Assembly (NCBI GenBank): GCA_023614405.1
Contig: CM042685.1
Coordinates: forward strand, 184,484,257 to 184,548,256
Source: Avena insularis
Lineage: Eukaryota; Streptophyta; Magnoliopsida; Poales; Poaceae
DNA: 64,000 bases
Direction of reading: 5' to 3'
Part shown: positions 24,434 through 34,098 of the stretch, one piece after another
How the letters are laid out: each line of letters begins with the position of its first letter
Numbering within the stretch: the first letter of the stretch is position 1
Made by a program: the position numbers and the translations under genes
The notes under the pieces: model-generated
The model's database searches: none
The model's input: the letters and a program-made list of their open reading frames with translations, nothing else
What the model was told of the DNA's origin: nothing

Positions 24434-24546
24434 TCTCGCCGTCCACGAATGAGTGTACTTCTATGGTTTGTCTTAAGTCAAATATATTAAAATTTGACCA
24501 ACTTTATAGGGGAACGTAATAACAATTATGACACTAAATTTGGTAC
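24434..24546. mobile_element. Stowaway-like MITE, left half, split by the outer Sirevirus
   Basis: It starts near CTCGCCGTCCACGAATGAG and runs to AATTTGGTAC at 24546. The matching right half begins AGTACCACTAGATCC at 48731. Together they resemble a known grass Stowaway in which ...AAATTTAGTACCACTAG... is continuous. The retrotransposon therefore entered this MITE, leaving a 5-bp duplication RGTAC (GGTAC on the left, AGTAC on the right, one difference). Confidence 0.7.
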
Positions 24547-24547
24547 A

Positions 24548-25790
24548 TGAAAGGATCGTATAGGCACCTAGAGGGGGGTGAATAGGTGCTACTTCAAATT
24601 TTACTTTTTTTCAAATTAGGGTTTGACAAGAAAGGTAAATTCTCTAGAATATGCAACTATGGTGAATTTCCCTATATGTCAACCAAGCACAAGCAAACAT
24701 AAGACTAAGCAAGAACAAGTAAGTAAAGTGTGGTAAAGGATAGAAGTAACCAAAGGAGTGGACGCGGAGACACAAGGATTTGTTTCCCGTAGTTCCTTCC
24801 TTTTAAGGGGAAGTACGTCTACGTTTGGAGAGGGGGTAGTTTCAAACCACCATCGCCACGAGAGGCCTCCCTTGTTCTCCGATGAACCTCACCCCAACGG
24901 GCTCGATTCACCTTCCACTATGTCGGCAACCTTCGAGGTGGAAGCTGGCACCTTTACAACAAGCTCGGGGCACACATCCACAACTGAATTGGAGGCTCCC
25001 AAATACAGGCAAGTTGTCAAGACAAATCAAAGACAAGCTTGTAAGAACCAAATCAAAGTTAGGGTTTCCAATAAAACACTAGAGCTTGGGGGCCCTCAAG
25101 TAAATGGGGGGGAATGAAGATCTCTCTTGGTGAAGATGTAAATCAAGGCCTCCTCCTTCGATTCTCCAAAGATCAATGACTTTGGATGGTTGGATGAAGA
25201 GATCTTGTAGATTTGGTGGCTCTAATGGGGTTGGTGTTCTTGAGCAGCTCGAGCAACTGGAGGAAGAAGATAAGGCTCCCTTTTTATAGGCAGCCCCCTC
25301 TACGAACCGTTTTCTGACCATTGTAGAAAAGTCAGACCGGAGACTTCGGTCTACACCGGAGACTCCGGCCAATCTCCGGACCAGCCTCCGGACTGCCCAT
25401 CTGACTGACCTGCACCAATCCGCCCCAAAGAACACCGAGACTCCGGTCTTCCAACACCGGAGACTCTGGACTGAACAAAGTCCGGAGACTCCGGAGTAAC
25501 CTCCGGTGCAGGCTCCGGACCCCCAGACAGAATGTCCCAGCCAGATCCTGGGAGGCACCACCGGAGCCAGAACCGGAAACTCCGGACCACACCGGAGACT
25601 CCGGTCTTGGCAGACCGGAGACTCCGGTCTGGAGTTTCCAGAACAGTGGCATATGAATGTGGTCTTTTCCCAAGAGTGAGGGTGTTGTTCATCTATCATA
25701 GTACCAACCTGTGGACAGTGACAAACTGTAAAATGATCTACTTGTTGTTAACGAACACCAAAAGTGATTATGACAATAAATGCCCTTTCA
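24548..25790 (-). repeat. Outer Sirevirus LTR (3' LTR in element sense)
   Basis: It is 1243 bp, bounded by TGAAAGG on the left and CCTTTCA on the right. It differs from the partner at 47486-48730 by a few percent (for example six changes in the first ~165 bases). It contains the palindrome cluster 25332-25640 and, in sense direction, a TATAAAAA box at 25281-25288. Confidence 0.9.
25281..25640 (-). promoter_or_regulatory. Outer LTR promoter: palindrome cluster plus TATA box
   Basis: Many copies of the palindrome ACCGGAGACTCCGGT and variants lie between 25332 and 25640. In the sense direction they are followed after about 45 bases by TATAAAAA (minus strand, 25281-25288). The other LTR has the same layout, with palindromes at 48272-48580 and TATA at 48221-48228. 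Confidence 0.6.
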
Positions 25791-25806
25791 ATCTCTCCCT
25801 TTTTGG
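25791..25806 (-). promoter_or_regulatory. Polypurine tract of the outer Sirevirus
   Basis: The minus strand reads AAAAAGGGAGAGAT immediately before the TGAAAGG of the 3' LTR. Similar purine words (GGGGGAG) recur on the minus strand at 25854-25860, 26103-26109 and 28844-28850. Confidence 0.75.
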
Positions 25807-26601
25807 TGTTCGATGACAACAAGTGATTTGCATGGAATAACATATAAATGTGGCTCCCCCTGACTATGTGCAACAAGATAATTAAGTAAAACATGTAAGG
25901 TGGATAGTATCAACTATAGCACACATAAGTCTCACATGAGTTACAATAGATGGTGCACACAAGCACATAGTCATAGTCACACACATGAACAACGGATAAC
26001 ACACATAAAGTTCAAGTTCGAAAATGGCAAATAGAAGGCAAATAAGGGCAGATAGTCGCAAATCCCAAATCCCAAGTCCATGCAAACCGATGAGAATGTC
26101 TTCTCCCCCTTTGGCATCAAAACGCCGAAAAAGGGAAAAGACCTACACTAGCGCCCCCAACCGCTCAGTAGTCATCGTCATCCTCGGCATCCTCATCCTC
26201 CTCCTGGTCACCATCATCCTGATCATAGTCATCATCATCGTCTTCAGGGACAGCATGCCCTTTGCCGTGAGGGCGAGAAGAGGAAGTACCCTGGTACCCA
26301 AAACCTGAGGTGACATCAGCAAACGTCTTCCAATCCACCAGACTATCCTGTTGGGCATTCCATGCCCCAAATGAGAGTGTATGATCAGACTCTGTGGACT
26401 GCTGAGCCCCATGCTCATAATTGTATTCATCTTCACCTTCCTCATTATCCCAGCACCCTGGTCCTTGATCTCTTTGAGGAGCTTCTCAATGCGGCGGTTG
26501 CTTTGGTAGGATGCATGATGCTGCTTGCGGATGTCGACATTCATGCAACAAAGGGTCCTCTCCCAAAAGCTGGCCTTCTTGACCCGCTCATGCACATAGT
26601 C
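25807..26601. other. Outer Sirevirus 3' non-coding spacer
   Basis: This lies between the env-like stop and the purine tract. It is non-coding, with two extra CTCCCCC words on the plus strand (iterated purine tracts in sense). It also has an acidic/basic simple-sequence stretch of 'catcatc' type near 26170-26250. Confidence 0.6.
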
Positions 26602-28169
26602 TCAAGTCATAGTAGGCATAGGGTCATTGGAGGCATTCTTCCTCCAAACTCTAGGTGGAGAAGGAGCCCTATCCGTCTCAATCTCCTCATCATCATCCCC
26701 ATAGCGACGCCTCGGAGCAGGCCCCATACGCCCCTTCTGCTGCAGTGAGACCAGAGTGTGCTCAGTGAGGTGTGGTGGTATGCCAAGTGGAGAATCATGC
26801 TCCTGGGAGTTGATGAGCCTCATGACCAAGGGTGCATATGGAGGAGATTTCTTATACATAATGGCATGGAACATCTCCTGGAAAATAAAGTCCATCACAT
26901 CAATAGGTGCAGCATCAGCCTCGGGTCCAGCATTGAAGGTCCGGTGAGTATGGTACGGGAGGTTGATAAGCCCACCCCTAATTGCATCATCATTTCCAGC
27001 ACTAGGTGCAATAGTGTGACGGAAGATCCTCAGCATAAGGTTGTAGAGGGTCTTGAGTCCCTTGGAACCCCCCACAACACCATCATCATACAGAGGTGTC
27101 AACTTCAACTTGTTCTCACCCAAGGATGCTGAGTGCATGCGCAGCCCCACAGGAGTAGATACTCCATGAAAGGTCTCAAAGATGACATTGGAAAAGTCAT
27201 GAAATGTATCCGTGCAGCGAGTGGTGCCAGTCATCCACACCATGGTCCGGTCAATATCAGACCCAAACAAAACTGTGGCATAGAACTGCTGGACAAGATG
27301 GACATTGTAGTCTTCACGCAGCTCCATCAAGTTGTAGAGACCCAGCTTCTCACAGATCCACGGGGCATCATTGAAGTAAGGGCTCTGGCGCATTTTCTCA
27401 ACACTCATGAACTTCTGAGGGCAGACAGGTGATCTGGTGAGTACACCATACACATCCTTCATGAACACAGCCTGTTCTTTCCTCCAGTAACGAGGGTCCT
27501 CACTGGTACGAGGAAGTGCATAGAAATCGATCTTTCTCAGCTCACGGTACTCTTCTTTAGACATTTTGGCTAAGGTCTGCAGGTTGTCATACTTGGCCCT
27601 GTTGGCACGGTCCTCCCGTTCAGCCCTCTCCTGATCCCTCTTCATGTAAGCTGCATCACGTGCCCGCTGTTTCCGGTTGGACGGAGGCACGATAAACTGA
27701 CCCTGAGCTTCATCATAGCGAGGATTTCCCCTTTGGGATTTGGCCTTGGTACAGCGAGGACGACTAGAACCATCACCTGTGAACAGCAGTGAGGGAGATA
27801 GCATGGAGATGAGTATATATGTCCCAAAGATGCAGTACAAGAGCTTTGATGCATTTATGGAATATTTTGATTCACCCAACACCAGAGTCTTCGCACCTTA
27901 TACCGGAGTCTCTGGCTCAGACCGGAGTCTCCGGCCTGGACCGGAGTCTTCGGACCTAAGTCCGGAATCTCCGGTCAGGAGGCTCGGGTATGAGATGGGA
28001 AGATGCTGGTGAGGGTGAATCTAGTAGATCGGGCAATGCAATAAGGCTAAAGTACTAGAGTGCACGCAAACAAGTGATTCCAATGGACAAATCAGCAACA
28101 ATCCTCAAAAAACACATCTAGAGATGAACCCTAGGAGAAAAATAGAGGAGAGGTACCAGATCTGTCCAT
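26602..28169 (-). CDS. Envelope-like ORF of the outer Sirevirus, predicted two exons
   Basis: The long exon runs 27776-26602 without stops. It encodes a charged N-terminal helix (Lys/Arg/Glu-rich, about 27690-27570), a YWRKEQAVFMKD region, and a mid part with WICEKLG and QQFYATVLFGSD. No upstream ATG fits well, but a 3' splice-like TTCACAG precedes 27776. A 13-base first exon (28169-28157, ATG GAC then a phase-1 donor GT at 28156-28155) would join in frame. The inner Sirevirus has the same arrangement. Spliced length would be 395 residues. Sireviruses are known to carry such a third ORF after pol. Its role is unproven, and I see no convincing signal peptide or fusion peptide. It could instead be a plant-transposon domain protein. 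Confidence 0.6.
27890..27985 (-). repeat. Palindrome cluster inside the predicted env-like intron (outer)
   Basis: Repeats of the CCGGAGnCTCCGG type occur between 27890 and 27985, within the predicted intron 28156-27777. This is the same motif family as in this element's LTRs. Confidence 0.6.
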
Positions 28170-28371
28170 GGGATCAATTCCTCCGGTGGGAATGACCCAA
28201 TGGAGGAGAGGGGAAGGTTGGCCGGCGGCACGGTGGATCCCGGGGGCTTCTTGACCTCCGGGGAGGATTTTTGGGAGAGGGGGCGACGGGGTTGGAGGTA
28301 GGGGACGGGGTGAAGAATGGTGAACTGCTGTCCCAGCTCACCCCGACCCTCTTCTTTAAGTGACAGAAACC

Positions 28372-28465
28372 GTCTGGACCGGAGACTCCGGTCTACACCG
28401 GAGACTCTGGCCTATACCGGAGACTCCGGTGTTTGTACACCGGAGACTCCGGTCCTCCTCGACCA
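28372..28465 (-). promoter_or_regulatory. Palindrome cluster upstream of the env-like first exon (outer)
   Basis: Four or more ACCGGAGACTCCGGT-type palindromes lie about 200-300 bases before the predicted ATG at 28169. A weak TATA-like CTTAAAG follows in sense at about 28358-28364. The layout copies that of the LTR promoter. Confidence 0.45.
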
Positions 28466-28911
28466 AAAGTTCCAGGAAAAGTGTTTGGGGACATATATGA
28501 GAGATAGATGGTTTTTAAGATAGGTATAGGGCTTGGGTTGAGACATCAAACTGTGAAGAACCAACAAGAGCCATAGGAATTCAAAAATGTTCAGAGAAGC
28601 TCCAAGAGACTAGAATCAAGCAAATGACAAACATGAGTAAGTACCAACCTCTCAAAAGAGAGAGGGTGGTGTCCTAGGCCACCATATTTGAGTATACTTG
28701 GCTTGGCACCACGAAGATATATCTTGGGTCCATTACCAAAACTCATAATTAAGCTCACATATCACTACATGATATTAAGAGGAATGATCTTGATTGCTTT
28801 TGGCATAATGGGGGGAGGGATGGTCCAATCAATTAGGAACGCACTCCCCCTATATCCATGCCTACACCTAAACCAAATATGAGATGAAACATAGGTGAGA
28901 GTGCAACAAAA

Positions 28912-31058
28912 TCAAGTCAAGCTCCTTGAATCTATGACATTTAGTTCATTCCTCAAGTAGCAAAACTTTGCTTCATCAAGTGGCTTCGTGAAGATATCGG
29001 CAAGTTGATCTTTGGTTGATACATATGATAGATCAATATCACCTCGAGCAACATGATCTCTAATGAAGTGATGACGAATCTCAATATGCTTTGTCCTTGT
29101 GTGATCCACCGGATTGTAGGCAATCTTGATGGCACTTTCATTGTCACATAGAAGAGGCACTTTGTCACAATGGACACCGTATTCCTTTAAAGTTTGCCTC
29201 ATCCATAGCAATTGGGTGCAAGCACTAGCAGCTGCCACATACTCGGCCTCGGCGGTGGAGAGAGATATACAATTTTGCTTCTTGGAAGACCAACATACCA
29301 AGGACCTACCAAGGAATTGGCAAGCCCCGGATGTTGATTTTCTATCATCCTTGTCACCCGCCCAATCCGAATCCGTGTATCCACAAAGAGCAAATGTTGA
29401 GCCTCGAGGATACCAAAGACCATAAAATGGGGTATGAACCAAATATCGAAAGATTCTCTTGACCGCCATTAAATGGCTTTCTTTAGGAGCCGCTTGATAT
29501 CTTGCACACACACCTACACTCAACACAATATCGGGTGTAGATGCACAAAGGTAAATCAAAGAACCAATCATAGACCGATATACCTTTTGATCCACATCTT
29601 TACCATTTGGATTTTGTTCTAGATGATTCTTTGTAGCCATGGGAGTAGGAGCTCCATTTAAATCTTGCATTTTGAATCTCTTGAGCATATCTTGAGTATA
29701 CTTGGCTTGATTGAAGAATGTCCCTCCTCTAACTTGCTTGATCTCAAAACCAAGAAATACTCTCAACTCCCCCATCAAAGACATCCGGAACCTACTAGTC
29801 ATAAGCTTTGAGAATTCATCATTAAAAGCTTTGTTAGAAGAGCCAAAGATAATATCATCAACATATATGTGGCAAACAAAAAGCTCCCCATTGACGTTCT
29901 TAGTAAAAAGAGTGGGATCGATTTTCCCAACCTCAAATCCTCGGTCAAACAATAACTCTCTAAGGTGCTCATACCACGTGCGTGGGGCTTGCTTGAGCCC
30001 ATAGAGCGCCTTATCAAGTTTGTAGACATGGTTTGGGAAGTTGGGGTCCTCAAATCCCGGGGGTTGCTTAACATATACCAATTCATTTAGTGTACCATAA
30101 ATAAATGCACTTTCTACATCCATTTGTTGCAACTTGAAGTTATGATGTGCCGCATAAGCAAGAAGGATACGAATGGACTCAAGGCGAGCCACGGGTGCAT
30201 ATGTATCTCCATAGTCAATGCCTTCAATTTGAGAGAACCCTTGTGCAACCAATCTAGCCTTGTTTCTTACTATGATTCCATGCTCATCTTGCTTGTTCTT
30301 GAATATCCACTTTGTTCCAATAACATTGCGGCAGTCCTTTGGCTTCTCCACTAACTTCCATACTTTGTTTCTCTCAAAGTTGTTGAGTTCTTTGTGCATA
30401 ACTTCTAACCAATCCGAATCTTCAAGGGCTTCCCACACTTTCTTTGGTTCAATCATGGAGATGTGTGCTTGGTGTTCACTGAACCTCTTCAATTGTGCTC
30501 TTGTGGAAATACCTTTCCTTAGATCACCAACAACATTTTGTAGAGAGTGGTCTCTTAATTCCAACATTATTTCCTTTCTAGCTTCACGACGAGCATGGAT
30601 CTCCGTGTTGTTTATTGGGGGACCCTCTTCATCATTTTGATCCTCGTCTTGACCATCATCTTGACCTTGATCATCATTGGAATCATCCTCTACATTGGGA
30701 GGCAAAGATTGACCTTGGTCTTGATCAAGTGCTCTCCTAGCATCAATTTGAGCTTGTCTCAAAGCAGTTTGTACGGATCTTCCTTGAGAAATTGACTTGG
30801 CACCACTTGACAACCCGTCGAATGGACCAAGCTCCCCTTGACTAGAGTTGTCACTTTGATCACCATGTTGAGGGTCCACATCTTGTCTTTGGCTTGAGTC
30901 AATGTCCTCTTCGGTGGATGGATCATGTTGAGGTTGTGAAGATGAGGGCTCCACTTGAGTGGAGCATAGTTCTTCTTGATCTGCCATAAGGGGTTCCTCA
31001 ACGGGGCGGATAAATCCCACACCCATTCTTCCTATGGCATCCTGAGGCATTTCATCAT
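28912..31058 (-). pseudogene. Outer Sirevirus pol, RT and RNase H part
   Basis: A 712-codon frame ends at 28912. After a Gln/Asp/Ser-rich linker (about 30990-30600) come VWKLVEKPKDCRNVIGTKW (start of RT), DVESAFIYG, KALYGLKQAPR and the catalytic YVDD (near 29865). Last is RNase H with TDSDWAGDKDDRKSTSG and STAEAEYVA. The domain is open and looks complete. It is out of frame with the upstream integrase because of a one- or two-base shift near 31060-31090, next to a C/G run. The element therefore cannot make a continuous polyprotein from this copy. Confidence 0.88.
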
Positions 31059-32303
31059 CTACATCACAAGCATCAACACGCCCCCTTGGGGACCATCATA
31101 TTCTTCGAAGGTCACACTACAAGATTCTATGACGGCTCCAGAGAGCTTATCATAGATTCTATAAGTGTGAGATTCGAGACCATAGCCAACAAAAATACCC
31201 TCTAATTCTTTAGACTCGAATTTAGACAAACGAACACCTTTTATGAGATAGAAACACTTACAACCGAACACCCAAAAGTAAGATATGTTGGGCTTGTTAC
31301 CGGTAAGAATTTCATATGGAGTCTTGTTGATTTCTTTGCGGAGGTAGAGCCGGTTGGAAGCATGGCAAGCGGTGGAGATGGCTTTGGCCCAAAAGTTGTA
31401 TGGAGATTTAAACTCCGCCAACATGGTCCTAGCCATCTCAATAAGAGTCCGGTTCTTCCTTTCGGCCACGCCATTTTGTTGAGGGGTGTATGCAGCGGAA
31501 TATTGATGTTTAATCCCCTCATCACTAAGGAAATCATTAAAGGTGTAGTTCTTGAACTCAGTGCCGTTTTCACTTCTAATGATCAACACGGGAACATTGT
31601 ATTGCCTTTGGACCAAATTGATGAAGTCGATGAAGGTATTTTGAGTCTCACTCTTCAATTTGAAGAAATAAACCCAAGAGTATCTTGAAAAGTCATCAAC
31701 AATCACCAAGCAATATTTCTTCCCACCAAGACTTGCATGAGATGGAGGACCAAAGAGGTCCACGTGGAGGAGCTCCAAGATCTTGGTGGACTTGATGCGG
31801 TTCTTAGGCTTGTGAGGAGCATCATGCATCTTCCCTAAAACACATGCCCTGCAAACACGATCTTTGGCAAAGGAAACATTTTCTTTTAGTCCAACAATAT
31901 GGCCCTCCTTATGGAGACTTTGCAAAGTTCTCATATTGACATGGGCTAGTCGGCGATGCCATAGCCAACCCACATCGGCCTTTCCGAATAAGCACATCGG
32001 TCCTGTAGTGGTTTGCTCCGAAAAGTCCACCACATACAAGTCATGTTCGACGTACCCAACGAAAGCGACCTTGAGAGACTTGGTCCACAAGAGGACCACA
32101 ATATCAACATCAATAAAGACGTCAAATCCCATCTTTCCAAGAGCAAGGACTGAAAGTAAATTGTATCCAAGGGTCTCAATAAGCATGACGTTCACGAGTG
32201 TAATGTCGTGAGCAACCACAACCTTGCCGAAACCCATTACCTTAGACTTTGATTTGTCGGCATATGTCACGGTGATTTGATCATCATTTGGCTTTAAGTC
32301 CTT
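31059..32303 (-). pseudogene. Outer Sirevirus pol, protease end and integrase
   Basis: The frame enters from the inner insertion site (the codons before it are at 44850-44927). It contains the protease end with LGYNLLSV and the integrase zinc module (WHRRLAHVN ... CRACVLGKMH). The catalytic core follows: HVDLFGP for the first Asp, IRSENGTEF where the second Asp is normally RSDNGTEF and here reads Glu, and NGVAERKNRT for the Glu. GIFVGY marks the C-terminal part. It ends in a frameshift before RT. The Asp-to-Glu change at a catalytic position would probably impair the enzyme. Confidence 0.88.
32299..32303. repeat. Target-site duplication of the inner Sirevirus, left copy (TCCTT)
   Basis: TCCTT directly precedes the TG of the inner left LTR and recurs at 44845-44849 after the CA of the inner right LTR. 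Removing the insert restores continuity of the outer pol frame. Confidence 0.92.
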
Positions 32304-32637
32304 TGAAAGGACTATATCTTCCCATGATGTTTTTGGTGTTAAATGACAATCCCAACCGTGTTTTTAATTGTGCTCTTGAGTTTCAGGGGAAACGTCGTTG
32401 ATGTCTCCTTCTATTGTGATGGATGCTCTCTTGTGATCTTTTGAAGACGGTGGCCTTTTAGTCTTCTCCTAGTTTCTTTCCGGTTGTTGTTTTTAGGTCA
32501 CCGTACTATTAAGAGGGGGTCCATTTTGGAAGGCTGTGGAAAATCACTTGTTCTTGCACAAACCTATATGCACCACCACAACCATCCCATTATCCCGTGA
32601 GAGAGCGTGTTCCTGTTCTGTTGGAGCCTTTTGTGTC

Positions 32638-33140
32638 TCACCGGAACTTCCGGTCCTAGGCCGGAAGTTCCACTCAAACTTTTTCTGCGGGGTGTTCTAC
32701 AGTTTGTTCCGACGCTAGTTCCGCCCCAAGTTCCGGTGGCGGCTCAGTAACCTTCTGTTTTGAAGTGTGCTATTTGTCGGAACTTGGCCGGAACTTGCAT
32801 CGGAACTTGTCCTGCTAAAGTTCTGGCGGAACTTCATGAAGCCGGAACTTCCGGTCAGATTCGCTTCGCGACCCAAAAGTTCCGCCTCTTGTTCCGCCCC
32901 AAGTTCCGGTGGCGGCTCAGTAACCTTCTGTTTCGAAGTGTGTATTTGCCGGAACTTGGTCGGAACTTGCTCGGAAGTTCACCGGAACTTCCGGTCTGTT
33001 TTGACCGGAACTTCCGGTTGCGCTTCTGGAGCGGGCGTCAACGGTCTGATGACCGTTGGAGCCAGGCTGGGCGGAACTTCCGGCCTCACACCGGAACTTC
33101 CGGTGAGGTTCTTGCTGTAGCAGCTGGGGGGGCTATTTAA
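32638..33140 (+). promoter_or_regulatory. Inner LTR promoter: palindrome cluster plus TATA box
   Basis: There are ten or more copies, perfect and imperfect, of CCGGAACTTCCGG and its inverse, and TATTTAA at 33134-33140 lies about 30 bases after the last one. The right LTR has the same order (palindromes 43648-44100, TATTTAA 44129-44135) but with many small deletions inside the palindromes. Confidence 0.6.
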
Positions 33141-33216
33141 GGCACCCCCTTCTTCCTCCCACTCTCTCTCAAATTTTTCTCTCTCCTCCATTAATGCTTG
33201 AGCTTCACCTCACTAG

Positions 33217-33415
33217 GGTCCAGTTCTTTTGGTGGCTTCTCCCAGAAGCTGCCGTACCCCCAGCTTTCTGGGGAAGCCGGTTCAAAAAAATCACGAGGCT
33301 TCTAAATTTGTTTAACCTTAACTATTTTGGAAGCCTCGATTTTTTTTTAAACCGGCTTCTCCAGGAAGCTGGGGGGAGGGCGGCTTCTCGGAGAAGCTCC
33401 TAAAAGAAATGGACC
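33217..33415. mobile_element. Foldback MITE in the inner left LTR (199 bp, TSD TAG)
   Basis: The ends GGTCCAGTTCTTTT and AAAAGAAATGGACC are inverted repeats. The whole element is nearly a hairpin: GCTTCTC, CCCCCAGCTT, GAAGCCGGTT and GAGGCTTC blocks recur inverted on the right half, giving arms of about 95 bases. TAG flanks it at 33214-33216 and 33416-33418. The other LTR (near 44208) has the empty site with a single TAG. A 3-bp TSD suggests mobilisation by a PIF/Harbinger or CACTA transposase. Confidence 0.85.
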
Positions 33416-34049
33416 TAGATCTCTCTCTCTAGCCACTCAAATGACTTGATCTTTTGAGAGGTGACCTAGATCTACACTTCCACCAAAGAAGATTTGATTT
33501 CCCCCACCCATCCTTTGTGGATCTTGTTGCTCTTGGGTTTCTTGGAACCCTAGACGGTGTAGGGCATCATCGGAGCTAAGGCGTGTGTTGTAAAGCTTCG
33601 AGGTGTCGTTGAGGGCCTCCAATTGAGTTGTGGAGCCTCCCCCTCAACCTTGGTGTAAAGGTTTCGGTTGGTGCCTTCAAGGTCACCGGTTAGTGGATTG
33701 TGAGGCCTCCTTTGTGGGGGAGCTCACCGGAGAAGAAGGTGAGGCCTTTGTGGCGCTCGGGTGACCTTGTGTGGCCCCGACACCTCTCCAACGTATACGT
33801 AGCTCCTTGGGAGTGAACTACGGAAATTACATCTCCGTGTCCCCTCTCCGGTTACTTCGTTCCCTTCCTTTACTCCTTGCTATTTACTGTTTTTGTTGTT
33901 GGTGGTTGTTTTCTTGCATTTAAGTTGTTCACTTAGTTGCATCTCTAGATAACTTCCTTTCTCGTTGAGCCTAAAAGTGAGAAACAAATTAAAATTGGGT
34001 AGACGCCTATTCACCCCCCCTCTAGTCGTATCAAGTCGGTACTTTCAAT

Positions 34050-34061
34050 TGGTATCAGAGC
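34050..34061 (+). promoter_or_regulatory. Primer-binding site of the inner Sirevirus (tRNA-Met)
   Basis: TGGTATCAGAGC, two bases after the LTR end, is a perfect match to the 3' end complement of initiator tRNA-Met as used by most plant copia elements. Confidence 0.92.
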
Positions 34062-34098
34062 CCAGGCTCTTACTTCAGGATTTACCGCCTAAGAGACT

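Larger units (their letters stand above)
32304..34047 (+). repeat. Inner Sirevirus left (5') LTR
   Basis: It is 1744 bp, TGAAAGG...ACTTTCA. It is longer than the right LTR (1535 bp) almost wholly because of a 199-bp MITE at 33217-33415. Palindromes CCGGAACTTCCGG lie at 32638-33105, followed by a TATTTAA box at 33134-33140. The 3' end reads 'cctattcacccccctctag', as in other Sirevirus LTRs. Confidence 0.92.

Noticed and set aside
31362..31688. Plus-strand frame opposite integrase
   Set aside because: It is a shadow of the outer Sirevirus integrase on the minus strand.
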